DNA of 64,000 bases from Adiantum capillus-veneris (lineage: Eukaryota; Streptophyta; Polypodiopsida; Polypodiales; Pteridaceae), in the NCBI GenBank assembly GCA_014529385.2, contig CM043971.1, forward strand, positions 61,414,209 through 61,478,208, given 5' to 3'. Shown one piece after another: positions 1 to 9,457 of the stretch. How positions within the stretch are numbered: position 1 is the stretch's first letter; every line of letters starts with the position of its first letter. The notes below the pieces were generated by a model. It was not told where the DNA came from, ran no database searches, and was given only the letters and a program-made list of their open reading frames with translations. The translations under genes and the position numbers were made by a program.

Positions 1-382
1 CCACATCTCTCGCGAGCAATTCGAAGCGGCGGTTGGACCACTACAAGCGATAAATTTAAACAAGTAACTTTGTATCAATTGTTTTGAGCTGATAATTGTT
101 TAATTTGGTTTGGATTTATGTAGCGTCAGAGTGATCCAACATACGTGCCTCTGGACGACGATGAGATAGAGGAGGATTAGATAGAAAAATGTTTTGTCAA
201 AACTTTCGTAAAGTCCCAATGTGGCACAATGTATATACAGCTATTTACTTTTTATTGTAACTTTTTTAAAGAGTTGATCTTCTACATTTTTAATTGTCAA
301 GGTAAAATAAATTCAATTTCAATTCTTTGGTATTTTTTATACTCTTCCAAAAAAAAATTGATGTTTTATTGTTTTGTGCAAG
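1..382. other. Unassigned AT-rich sequence
   Basis: I see no convincing gene here. A 73-codon open frame from 229 has low-complexity F/Y/L-rich content, no recognisable domain, and ends inside the foldback that follows, so I treat it as chance. Confidence 0.4.
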
Positions 383-450
383 TCAAAAATAAAGGTGCTT
401 ATTTGGGTCACCCAAAATTGGGTGGCCCAAATGAGCACCTTTATTTTTGA
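383..450. repeat. 68-bp foldback (near-perfect inverted repeat)
   Basis: Two 33-bp arms (383-415 and 418-450) are complementary except at two positions, both of which would be G-U pairs in RNA. They flank a 2-nt loop. The arm begins TCAAAAATAAAGGTGC. It could be a mini foldback transposon relic or a transcript hairpin; nothing nearby decides between these. Confidence 0.85.
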
Positions 451-460
451 ATTAGCATGT

Positions 461-590
461 AGCGGCAATATGCGCGGTAATAAATGCGGCAATTGACGCG
501 GTAATACCTATGGGTATATTGCTGCGACTATTACCGCGCTTATTGCTGAGAAACCACTACCGCGTGCATAGCCGCGGTTATTGCCACCCC
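461..590. repeat. Cluster of GCGGYAATA motifs in direct then inverted order
   Basis: The word GCGG(T/C)AAT recurs several times in the first half (around 462, 475, 486 and 498). Its complement ATTACCGC or TATTGC recurs in the second half (around 516-560 and near 575), giving a region that can fold on itself. It follows the 68-bp foldback directly, so the two may be parts of one foldback-rich element. No coding content is visible. Confidence 0.55.
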
Positions 591-678
591 CACAAAGTTT
601 TCTCTCTCCTTTTTCTTTTGTTGTTCCGTGGCAATGTAAGCGGTTATAGACAACTACTCCTATAGTGAACTATGGCAT

Positions 679-1032
679 CTAGAAAAAAACCCTTCGCTCG
701 GCATATGTTGAGAGTATTCCAGAGCTTAATTTCCACAACCATGTTGGGCGATCAATGCGTCCCAAGAGACAAAATTCTAGCCATATTTTCCGTACATGGC
801 GCGAAAAAAGCACAACTAGCAATACATGATTTTTCAATAGCCCTTGTATAGTCCCATAAGCCTTGAAGGCGCAAGCATGGGTTATTGAATCTAGAAAGAG
901 ACCTACACATAGCATTTGCTGAAAATAGCCTAGAGTTTTCTTGCCACAACCATGGTGGGCATATCCTTCTCTAACTGAATCAGTAGGTGCTATGCTTATG
1001 GAGAGGAAAAAACTAGACAACAATGAGAACAT
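679..1032 (-). pseudogene. PPR-repeat protein fragment, degraded
   Basis: The minus-strand frame contains a readable pentatricopeptide-repeat unit: a YAHHGCGKKTLGYFQQM helix pair followed by a DSITHACAFKA stretch. This matches PLS-type plant PPR proteins, which bind organelle RNA. A second weaker repeat (QHGCGN, stop, ALEYSQHMP) is visible in another frame around 680-760, so frameshifts and stops separate the repeats. No start, transit peptide or C-terminal E/DYW domain can be seen. It lies on the same strand as the PPR pieces at 1384-1578 and 3420-3711 and is probably part of one decayed gene copy. Confidence 0.7.
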
Positions 1033-1383
1033 AATTTCTAGGTACAGTGCTACAAAAAGTAAAAAACCAAAGAGTATTCTTGCTACAATTTCCTACATGG
1101 ATCTACCTCCATTATTAGCCTACGTACGATGCTGAAAAAAGGATCAGAAAACAACAAACAACATCTCTAATATCAAAGCTGCCATCAATAATAGCACTAT
1201 AGCCATTAATAGTAGTAATATAAGCTTATCCTCTGCTACCTCCATGCCCAAGTCAAGAATATTGGTTGTTTACAATGATGAAGAGGATGAGAACAATGAC
1301 TCTAGCTAGCTCTCACGGTGGCAGAGCCAGCCGTCTCTCGCAGCAATTGTCCTCCTTACAACACTAGGGTCTCAAGGCCATCT

Positions 1384-1578
1384 CTATGAGTTGTGCAGGT
1401 TCTCTCTTTGTAGGTATGTTCCCTGTCTCATCATGCTATGCAAAGGGCTGAAAACTAAGGGAAGGATCAATGAAGGGTCAACCAGGGGCTGATCAAGGTG
1501 GGTGCCGAAACAAGTAGGTTGGACTAAGAGACCCACGCCACATTTGGCATACATATCGACTAAAGCATCAACAACCAC
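1384..1578 (-). pseudogene. PPR-repeat protein fragment (DALVDMYAKCG)
   Basis: The minus-strand frame opens with a DALVDMYAKCG stretch, a hallmark of the second helix of plant PLS-type PPR repeats. The rest of the 64 residues is no longer PPR-like, so only one half-repeat survives. The strand agrees with the other PPR pieces of this region. There is no evidence that it is expressed. Confidence 0.6.
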
Positions 1579-2046
1579 AACATGTTTCTCCGCTCTTATG
1601 AATGGGTTTTTTTTTGTGCTTTGTATATTTGGTGTTTGTAGCTCTAGTCAATATTTCATCATTAACAAATAAACAAATCGATGCACTATGTGCACACACG
1701 CTTGTGCCCAAAGATCAAAATAAAAAAAGAAAGAAAAAAGGTCATAAAAATCCAATGAATACAAAGGAAACTCGGCCATACGCAAGTGTGGCTTGGAGAT
1801 GTACCATCCTCATCCATTTATATAAAACATAGGGATGTGTCTTTCCCTTGTTTATCCTTTTGTGTACCCCAATTTCCGAGTTGCAATATGCTCATCTCTA
1901 GTGTCAGAGGTTGTTCTTTTCCATCAAACTTTGTCCAATGCCAGGCTTGTATATCTATAAAATGATGACATGATGACTAGAGCTACAAACACCGAGCGTA
2001 CAACACACACAAAAAACTCATTTATAAGACCAATTTTTGTTGGTGG

Positions 2047-2048
<2 letters not shown>
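1579..2048. other. Unassigned sequence
   Basis: No domain-bearing frame was found. A 76-codon frame at 1602 is K-rich and low complexity and is not supported as a gene. Confidence 0.4.

Positions 2049-2142
<94 letters not shown>
2049..2142. repeat. Compound microsatellite (CT)n-(CA)n
   Basis: Uninterrupted CT dinucleotides (2049-2090) pass directly into CA dinucleotides (2091-2142). The overlapping SLSL/THTH and RERE/VCVC open frames are products of the repeat and not genes. Confidence 0.97.
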
Positions 2143-2143
<1 letters not shown>

Positions 2144-2707
2144 CAAAAAGAGAATTATCAAGATGAGTAAAAGTTGCAGTGTAAGTGTTCGTTGCCACAA
2201 TCACGTTGGGATATCCTATACTCAATGCGTGAAACCAATGCATGTAGGCTACAATCAAAGGAGTTGTAATAACTAATACCAAGGTATACCACAATCTAGG
2301 ATGGGAAATCTTTGGACTACCAAATCAATAATTCAATGATAACTAAATTCTACCAGCGTGAAAAGGATGTAATTAAAGATTGGTATCTTACATGATTCAG
2401 TTATGATAGAAAAATGGTATGAGTGGAATCTTGCCATATGCCACAAGGAAATGTTTTTTGTATTGCGTCAAAATGCTTGCAATCCTAGTCTTTGGCCAAT
2501 TTTCACCACACATAGCAATCCTTTTTGGATTGTGCATATAAAGTATTGATTGCGCGTCAGAACTGCACGCTGGCCGAGTGACAACTCTGACCTCCTCATT
2601 ACTTACTTTATAACACAACATCCTTCCGACTTGAACCCTTGCTACTAGTTCAACTTGCATGTATGTAATCTCCCATAGCAAAAACACGTGAGTGGTGTAA
2701 AAATTTG
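2143..2707. other. Mostly unassigned; possible PPR trace near 2190
   Basis: Around 2180-2220 a minus-strand frame reads SQRDCGNEHL, reminiscent of the QHGCGNEAL helix of the PPR fragments nearby. It is too short to call. The rest holds no recognisable gene. Confidence 0.3.
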
Positions 2708-2720
2708 TGTGTGTGTGTGT

Positions 2721-2763
<43 letters not shown>
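2708..2763. repeat. Compound microsatellite (GT)n-(GA)n
   Basis: Short GT run (from about 2708) followed by GA dinucleotides to 2763. Open frames crossing it are repeat artefacts. Confidence 0.95.
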
Positions 2764-2768
<5 letters not shown>

Positions 2769-3276
2769 GTTGTGTCTGGGTAGTGCAGAGTCTCCTCACG
2801 CGTGATGGAGTGGTGTATGCGCAACATACACAGTTTTGTATTCTTGCGGTGTACACATGCACGCTTTTTGTTGTTGCACTTGGTGAAAAAGACTCGCTGT
2901 CCCACCAAAATCCTCCCACACCCTTGTCAAAGTCCACTGTCTTCATCATTGGATGCATCTGGAGAGTGTTCCATTTTCCTATAGGCTCGGTAAGTCTTTG
3001 AGTTGTCATGAGATTCTCGATTTTTTCTCTCTCTTCCTATATCACAATGCATGTGTGAGAAGATCAAGCAGCATGGCGACCAATCAATCCCATTGCATGT
3101 GTGCTGCCTACCTATATTCGTTCTTGTTCTTTAACGGTCTTGCTTTTTCAACTTTTTTCATTCAACTTGGGGGCAATTTACTTGGTTGCTTGAAGATTCC
3201 CCTCTTCTACATCAACAAATTGGGTGCATCTATTTTCTCCCTCTTCACATGGTGAGAGATCGAGGACTATACATTC

Positions 3277-3325
<49 letters not shown>
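3277..3325. repeat. Compound microsatellite (AT)n-(AG)n
   Basis: AT dinucleotides (3277-3294) run into AG dinucleotides (to 3325). Confidence 0.95.
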
Positions 3326-3328
<3 letters not shown>

Positions 3329-3419
3329 ATAAACATACTATTTGAGAGAGAGTGTATACATGATTGTATTTTTTAGAAAGACCTTATCTTCGCATATATA
3401 TACACATAGCATTGTCAAG

Positions 3420-3711
3420 GTCAACGTGTTTCTCCAACAACCCCTCAAGGTGCTAGCATTGGTGATTGCATCCGGAGAAAGGCCATCATTCACATCTAGT
3501 TAAAATATCCTAGAGCTTCCTTGCCAAAACCATGTTGGACATATCCGGCCATGAACATGGTCCAAGAAATAAGGTTTTGGACAGAAAGATCATCCCAGAA
3601 CTTTATGTGTTTTTGTAAGGTCACTACATTTGATATCCATATCAACCAAAGATTAAGCAAGAACAATAGGTTTCTCCGATACCTGTTCGAATCACTCAAA
3701 ACTTCACACAA
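3420..3711 (-). pseudogene. PPR-repeat protein fragment, frameshifted
   Basis: Reading the minus strand, 3711 to 3496 contains SVQNLISWTMFMAGYVQHGF then GKEALGYF, a clear PPR unit. After a stop, 3480-3420 continues in another frame with GLSPDAITNASTL, the next part of the same repeat register. Upstream residues resemble a further repeat (an L/I/Y-rich version of an ALIDMYxKC unit) scattered over two frames. At least one stop and frame changes break it. PPR proteins act in mitochondria or plastids on RNA processing; this copy is dead. Confidence 0.75.
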
Positions 3712-5081
3712 GCACTATATTAATTCCCTAGAACTAATCCCTTTTGAAAAAACTTGCAAAAGTAAAATTTTTAAGATAGGAGATTTTAAGTGCGTTTAGT
3801 ATTTCTAGGGTCAAATAAAGATTATTTTGAAACTTCTTTGGCTTGTACTGGTTGTGTGCACTCTAAGCAAGCTACAAAACAAGTTCAATGAAGTTTTGGT
3901 TTAGTTTTGAGGTTTCTAGGCCAAATTTTGTATTTGCAATTGGTTTCATAGAATCTTGGGCCTATCTGACAACTTACAAATCCAAATTCCACCAAAATTT
4001 ACTGAAAGCCTCTTTACACTATGCTAACACCTATGGAGTTGGAAAAAGGTCAAAATTTTTCTTTCTTTGTCCCCTAGATATTTAGCATGCTTAATATCTT
4101 GGTGATAAGATTTTGCAATTTTTCCAAATTTTACATCTCCCACAGTTGAAACAAGGTGTTTAAAGGCCTGTTTAGAGGTCTGGTCAAGTTCTATTCAGTT
4201 TTGGGCATTTTCACTCCCAATTGTCCGTTTGTTCAAAGGATGGACCGTTTTGGCCCAGCTTGGTACACAAATGGAGTTATAACCACTTGTGCCTTCACAA
4301 AATTGTTCACTTATCATCTAAACAAGCTATTCATGTGGAAAAAGTTCAGCTTCAAGCTTGAGAAAAGTGCTTAATATGTACATGACAAAATTTGTACTTT
4401 TTTGAGAGTTTGTTGGCATTCAAGTCTTATACAAGCTTTTACAGACACTTTTAGCCAGTTAAACTCACTTTTGCATGCATCTATTATTGGGGAGATATTA
4501 AGATAAATTTTGACTGAACTTTGAAAAATTTCTCGACGGTGGATTTTTGACTTACACGTGGGCTGCCCATAGCATTTCCAAGACCAATATTGACCAAAAA
4601 TGCTATTTTGATGCTCTTAAACTCACCTTACAAGTGTCAAAGTCAAAATTCTAAAACTCTTTTCAAGCACTTTAGTGATGTCATTTTAGAGAGTGAGATA
4701 GATCAAAAATGTTTCTTGATTCCTACTTACGATACTAATCACATCAGCCAAAGGATAGTGAAAAGTGTCCACCAGCACTAGTTTTTTTGTGTTTTTTGCT
4801 TGAAAAGTGTGTCAATCTTAGACTCTGACATAGTCTAAGCTATCAACCACTGAACAAAAATTGTAATGTAGCCCTATTATGCATACACAGTCAAGCATGG
4901 AAAATATTTATGCTGTGCAAGATGTGGCTTACTTATGTATTTGATACGCCTTGGAATTCATTTTAGCCTTGTTGGTGGTTGTCGTATTTGGCATTGTTCC
5001 TCAAAGTGGGTTCTCTTCTAACTGTACTGTAACCATAGGAGGAATTGAAGGAATTCAAGTGACGGTGCCATAACAACAGTG
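3712..5081. other. Long AT-rich anonymous stretch
   Basis: About 1.4 kb without a supported gene. Open frames of 60-92 codons occur on the plus strand but share no domain or codon pattern. The sequence style (many AAATTTT and CAAAATTT words) resembles the tandem-repeat region at 20.6-22.2 kb, though I could not establish real homology by eye. Confidence 0.4.
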
Positions 5082-5900
5082 TTATTGGTTATCTTTGGGA
5101 CCCACTTCTTTGTGATTACTGACTGTTTTGTTGATATTGCTCATTTGGGAACCCATACTTGTCCCTGCTTCATTTGTGTTTGAAGAGGCTTCTTTGGGAT
5201 CCACCTTGTCTTTGTGTGAGTCTTCAACGGTCTTTGCTTTCAGCTCTTGTACTCTTGGTTGAGGATGAGATTCGGACTTGGGGAGTTGATGCTTTATTTG
5301 TTTTGGAATCCAAATGAACTTCTGACCTCTTTGTGCTTTAGTCAACTTCTTTGAAACCCAAATTTGAGTTGTGGAAGCTTGCGACTTTGGGATTTTCTTA
5401 GTTGCTCTTGCAAATTTTGACTGTTTTTCTGTTGGCATTGGATCTTGTGATTTGTCATCAGAGATCTTCATCTTCTTGATTCATACCTGTTTTTGGCCAA
5501 TCTGGCTCCTTGTTATCCAGATTTGTCAAACTTTTTGGTTATGACTTGTTGTTCTTTTCTTTTGGCCTTCATTGTTCCATGATGACCTGAGTTTCTGGTA
5601 GGGGGTGTCATAAGAATCATCACTATCGCTGCTATCCTCCACCCGGTTGTATTCTAGCACTTTCCCTTTGTGTTTTAGTTGGTTATGGAAAGCTACTGTT
5701 TGTTTTCTCTTGGGTTGTTTTTTTTGGGATGACTTTTCTATCCACGTGATTAGCACGTTGGTAGCTTGTTGACATGGACGTATTCTTTTTTGTTGAGTCT
5801 TTTCTTCATGTATAGGAGACACGTATGAGGATGCTTGTTGCAATTATGTTTCACCATGGATTTTGAAATCCACTTTTGATGCACTTTATTGTTGTAGTGG
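5082..5900 (-). pseudogene. Lys-rich degraded ORF, possible gag-type remnant
   Basis: Two minus-strand frames (5843-5526, 105 codons; 5471-5082, 129 codons) are basic, K/Q/S-rich and lack obvious domains. The second contains repeated IWVSK and IWIPK words. Such tryptophan-valine-proline-lysine words occur between the zinc knuckle and protease of some copia gag-pol proteins, so a gag remnant is possible. It follows the gypsy protease relic (5970-6805) on the same strand, where a reverse transcriptase would be expected, so it may belong to a different element. The identity is not established. Confidence 0.35.
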
Positions 5901-5969
5901 CGACACTGTTTTCTAGGTCTTTGATCTGGACAATCATAAAACTGTGCATTAGTTAAAGGTTTTTTTTTG

Positions 5970-6805
5970 TCACCTGGCTAGGTTCGGATTGTGGGCATCT
6001 TTTTGAAGCTCCAAATAATCTACAAAGTTGTAGAACTTGTCTTCTTCTTCGTCTTCATTTTCCTGGATTACACATACTACAAAGTAAGAAACAACATCAA
6101 AGACATTTTCATCACCAAACTTCGTTGTTGGATGATCTTGAATAGTACACACATCGAGAGTATCCAAGATGTGTTCCCATTCAAGTGGCTCTAATTATTC
6201 ATCAAGAAGGGGTTCTAGGATATAATCCTCATTTTCAATTGCCCTTTCTAGGATGCCTTCCTCTTGATTTAAGCTTCCGCATTGCGAAGCTCCACACTTC
6301 CAAAGTTCTTTAGGCTTACCCAACCATGCTGGAAGTTTTGATCTTGCTACAGTTGTGGAATCAAACTCCTCCATATGCGTTCTTGTCACATCCCTGTAAC
6401 CATGGTCTTTCAAGTTTATCTTTGTGGTGGTTTCCATATTTCTTAAGTAGATATTGTCATAACCCCATTCTTGGACCATTTTTAGTTGTCTCATGAATGA
6501 TATCATAGTTGTTCTTTTTTCCAAAGTCAACAATAGCAAAGGTTTGCTCATATTCAATCCCCCAAGAAGTAACAACTATTTTTTCTAGCAGTCCTATGGG
6601 ACTTTCATGTGTCCGTCCACAAGCTACAGTTTCATCCTTGTAGCCCTCACTGCTGGTTTTCCCCATGTTTTCCATACCTCTTTTGTTGCAATGGAAACAC
6701 CACTCCACTGTCAAGGATTGCCATGGATTTTACACATTGGAATTCCACAGGAAGAGTTTTGTTCCCAGCATCTCCCTCATAGTACTTTCCTACCTTGTTT
6801 AGCGG
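5970..6805 (-). pseudogene. Old Ty3/gypsy element: retropepsin region (distal half)
   Basis: The minus strand shows a retropepsin active-site motif AILDSG near 6700. After frame changes it continues with SPIGLLEKIVVTSWGIEYE and FAIVDFGKKNNYDII, then MRQLKMVQEWGYDNIYLR and a KPKELW stretch downstream. This is the protease and following linker of a plant gypsy polyprotein. Frameshifts between 6714, 6575 and 6167 mark it as dead. Its upstream part does not lie next to it: the reading is interrupted at 6805/6806 by element A and resumes at 17900, so this is the 3' half of a split relic. The RT that should follow on the left is not recognisable. Confidence 0.7.
6801..6805 (-). repeat. Probable target-site duplication of element A (3' side)
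   Basis: Plus strand AGCGG (minus CCGCT) abuts the LTR. The other flank (17900-17903) reads ACGG (minus CCGT), compatible with the same 5-bp target after loss of one base. Confidence 0.5.
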
Positions 6806-7064
6806 TGAGGCGGTCTGGGGCGGGCAACAAGAAGAGAAACCTCTAGACACCCTTCAAGGCTCCCGTGCTGCTCAATGGGGCTAGGGCACAACACAACACA
6901 AACCAAAACAAAAAACCCACAGCCAAATCCCAACTACACAAGGGGAACCACCTAGTTTAAGAGCGAACTAGGACGCAAAAGAGGAGAATCGTTAGAGCAA
7001 CCCACAAACAAGCAAGGAATTTACACTAACCCTAACACCAATGGAACACTCTCACACACTAAAA

Positions 7065-7068
<4 letters not shown>

Positions 7069-7120
<52 letters not shown>
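7069..7120. repeat. (GA)n microsatellite in LTR
   Basis: Uninterrupted GA run inside the 3' LTR of element A. All four LTRs of the family carry it, with different lengths (for example 15567-15602). Confidence 0.95.
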
Positions 7121-7125
<5 letters not shown>

Positions 7126-7626
7126 TGGTGTACAACTTAGCTTCAACTTTATATTTTGCACAAAAAGGAACTTAGAGCTTGCGGAATCAAGTGACAAGAT
7201 TTGGTTATAGCATCACTAGCAAATTGTCTTAGGGTTATGGGAGCCCTCTCACCATCGACCCTCTTACAATGGTAGCCAAACAATAGCCAATGAATCACAA
7301 GCAACAAAACAACAACCTTCAATGAAACAAGTCACCTTATGAAGCTGAATGAGTTTGCCAAGCCAAATTGGAGGAGAAGCGTGATCCTTTAGACATAAAT
7401 TGCACTCAAAACTACCAATTCATTGATGTTGGGGTAGATACAACAATGGTAGGAAGAATATCTTCTACTCGCACTCACTCAAACTAGCTCAAGCTTTTCT
7501 ATGCACCAAGGTGATGGTGTATAGAAAGCTTACTCTCTCTTTACAACCAAGATAGAACTGGCGTGTGGTACGCTCAATCTAGTGTGCAATGGTATGGTGA
7601 TGTCTTTTACTAGGAGGAATGGGTTC

Positions 7627-7634
7627 TATTTATA
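7627..7634 (-). promoter_or_regulatory. TATA box of element A 3' LTR
   Basis: Minus strand TATAAATA in the context CCTATAAATAGAACCC. It is conserved in the other LTRs (16108-16115, 23988-23995), so it is the likely U3/R promoter. Confidence 0.7.
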
Positions 7635-9218
7635 GGTTTTTGAAGCCTTGATTAGGATTAAGCCTAATCAATTTTATTAGGAAAGATCAGGGATTATGAA
7701 TTTCAAATGATAATGGGGTATCTCTTTTCTCTTGAGTCACATGGATGTGGGCTCAAGTAAGAGAATTATTGATGTGGTGAAAGGAGAGAAACTTCCATGG
7801 GAGTGAGTGAATTTGGTTTACTTGTGCGGTTGCCTACTCCATATGTTGATAGTGTGGGTGCATTTTTACAAGAGAAGTTAGTTGTTAGTGGTAATAATCA
7901 CTAGAATTGTTAGTGATACATTTACAATGGGAAGGATGAGTTGATTTGATGAAGTAAGAGGGGTGAATTAAAAGAGAATCATTGAGATGGTGAAGCTATG
8001 AAGAAGCTTGAACTCACACTTGTGTAGATTGTGGAAAAAATGACCGCTGGTCTTCTTCTTCTTCTTCGCTTCTTTACGCCGCCGCCACGGTTGACCACCA
8101 CGATGAAAACAGGATTTGTTGATGAAAAATCCTCAATTTGCAGAAGTTTTCATGGTTAAGATGCTTAATTTTAGATATTTTTAGGAGAGGTAAATGAAAT
8201 TGTAACATAGAAGCAATAGAGAGAGACATGGAGAGGGTGTATGTATGTAGAGGCTCATAAAAGAACTATAGGGATGAGAGAGAAGGGTAATGGTGAAGAG
8301 GGTGGGAGAAGCCCTGGAAATTGCAAGTTTGAGTGAGGGAAGGAGAGGGAGGGATGTGTAAGAGTGAGTAGGTGTGTGGAAGGGTGAGAGAAGACTAAGG
8401 GCTACTTGTGAGAAAAGCAGGCAGACTGGGGTCCACACCAAAAACTCATAGCTCACCGCTGGTAGCTCCAAAAATCATGAAAAACTTTGAGGTGATTATT
8501 CAGAGCGTGAACTACAATTTCTCTTTTGATCACCGCTCCAAATTCGGAGTGGAGATAAGTGCCAAAATTCTCACCAAAAAGCCTGTTTTTATGCCTGCAA
8601 AAGTCTTTTAGTGGCCCCCTCCTTTGTTGAATTTGTACAATGCATCCAAGAGTGAGCCGCTCCTTTGTCATATTATAATACAAAGCATCCAAGTTGCCCC
8701 TGAACCATGCATATAGGAGGATTATCGGTGAATAAAGAAATATATACATGGTAGGACTAGTGTATGGACTATTCATGGACTTTAGCTCAATGAGCACATG
8801 GTGTTAGAATAATGAGTAAAAATAATAATAAAAATATGGAGGAGTTATAGATATGGAAAGATATTGGAATCATATGATATGGTCCCTCCTTGAATTATTT
8901 TGGGTGAAAGAGGAAAAGGTATGCAAGTAAATAATATAATAAATGTAACCAATGAGTAGAAATCAATTTTTGTTTTCACGAGGGTGAGGGTGAAAATGTG
9001 GGAGTGATTTGTATAAAGGAAAAATATGAGGTTAGAGTATGTACATATTGACAAAAAATATAATTATGGTGTAAGAGGATGAAAGAAGGTGTACATAGGT
9101 TTAATAAAACACACACCTAAGTAGAAATATTTAAATAAAATACCAAAATAATAATAAAAAATCCCTATATTTAGGCCATATATACAATGAAATATTTACA
9201 CACAAAGAGGCCATAATA

Positions 9219-9249
<31 letters not shown>

Positions 9250-9429
9250 GGCTCAACTAGCCCAGTGAACTAGCTAGTTGAGGGTTTTTAAGAAGATATG
9301 GGAAAAGCCCCCTAACTCACACACGCCTACTTACAGTGAAATGATAGGGATAGCCATAGCGTTTGGGTGAATTTGGTAGGCTGGAGTAACTTACTATGGC
9401 AATTATGGAGAGCCGAAAAACGGCTATCA

Positions 9430-9442
9430 TTAGCCCTCCCCC
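9430..9442 (-). other. Polypurine tract of element A
   Basis: Minus strand GGGGGAGGGCTAA directly abuts the 3' LTR and lies about 15 nt after the pol stop codon. Element B has the matching tract at 36725-36737. It primes plus-strand DNA synthesis. Confidence 0.85.
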
Positions 9443-9457
9443 AGGATGATGGTATAT

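Larger units (their letters stand above)
6806..9429 (-). repeat. Element A 3' LTR
   Basis: Ends are TG and CA on the minus strand, and it aligns along its length with 15303-17899. It holds a (GA)n run (7069-7120; CT on the sense strand, in the transcribed part), a TATA box, and a 28-base T run (9222-9249) where the 5' LTR has a shorter interrupted run. Several positions differ from the 5' LTR but agree with the 3' LTR of element B. The U3 holds the 114-codon ORF found in all four LTRs (8453-8797 here). Confidence 0.93.

Noticed and set aside
2022-2294. Open frames of RERERE, VCVCVC, SLSLSL and THTHTH
   Set aside because: They are translations of the CT/CA microsatellite.
5082-5843. RT or integrase of the old gypsy
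   Set aside because: No VDYR, FxDD, HHCC or DDE motif in any frame; only Lys-rich low-complexity sequence.
8408-8611. Antisense LTR ORFs (67-78 codons) conserved between copies
   Set aside because: Conservation is explained by LTR identity; they lie opposite the 114-codon frame and have no features.
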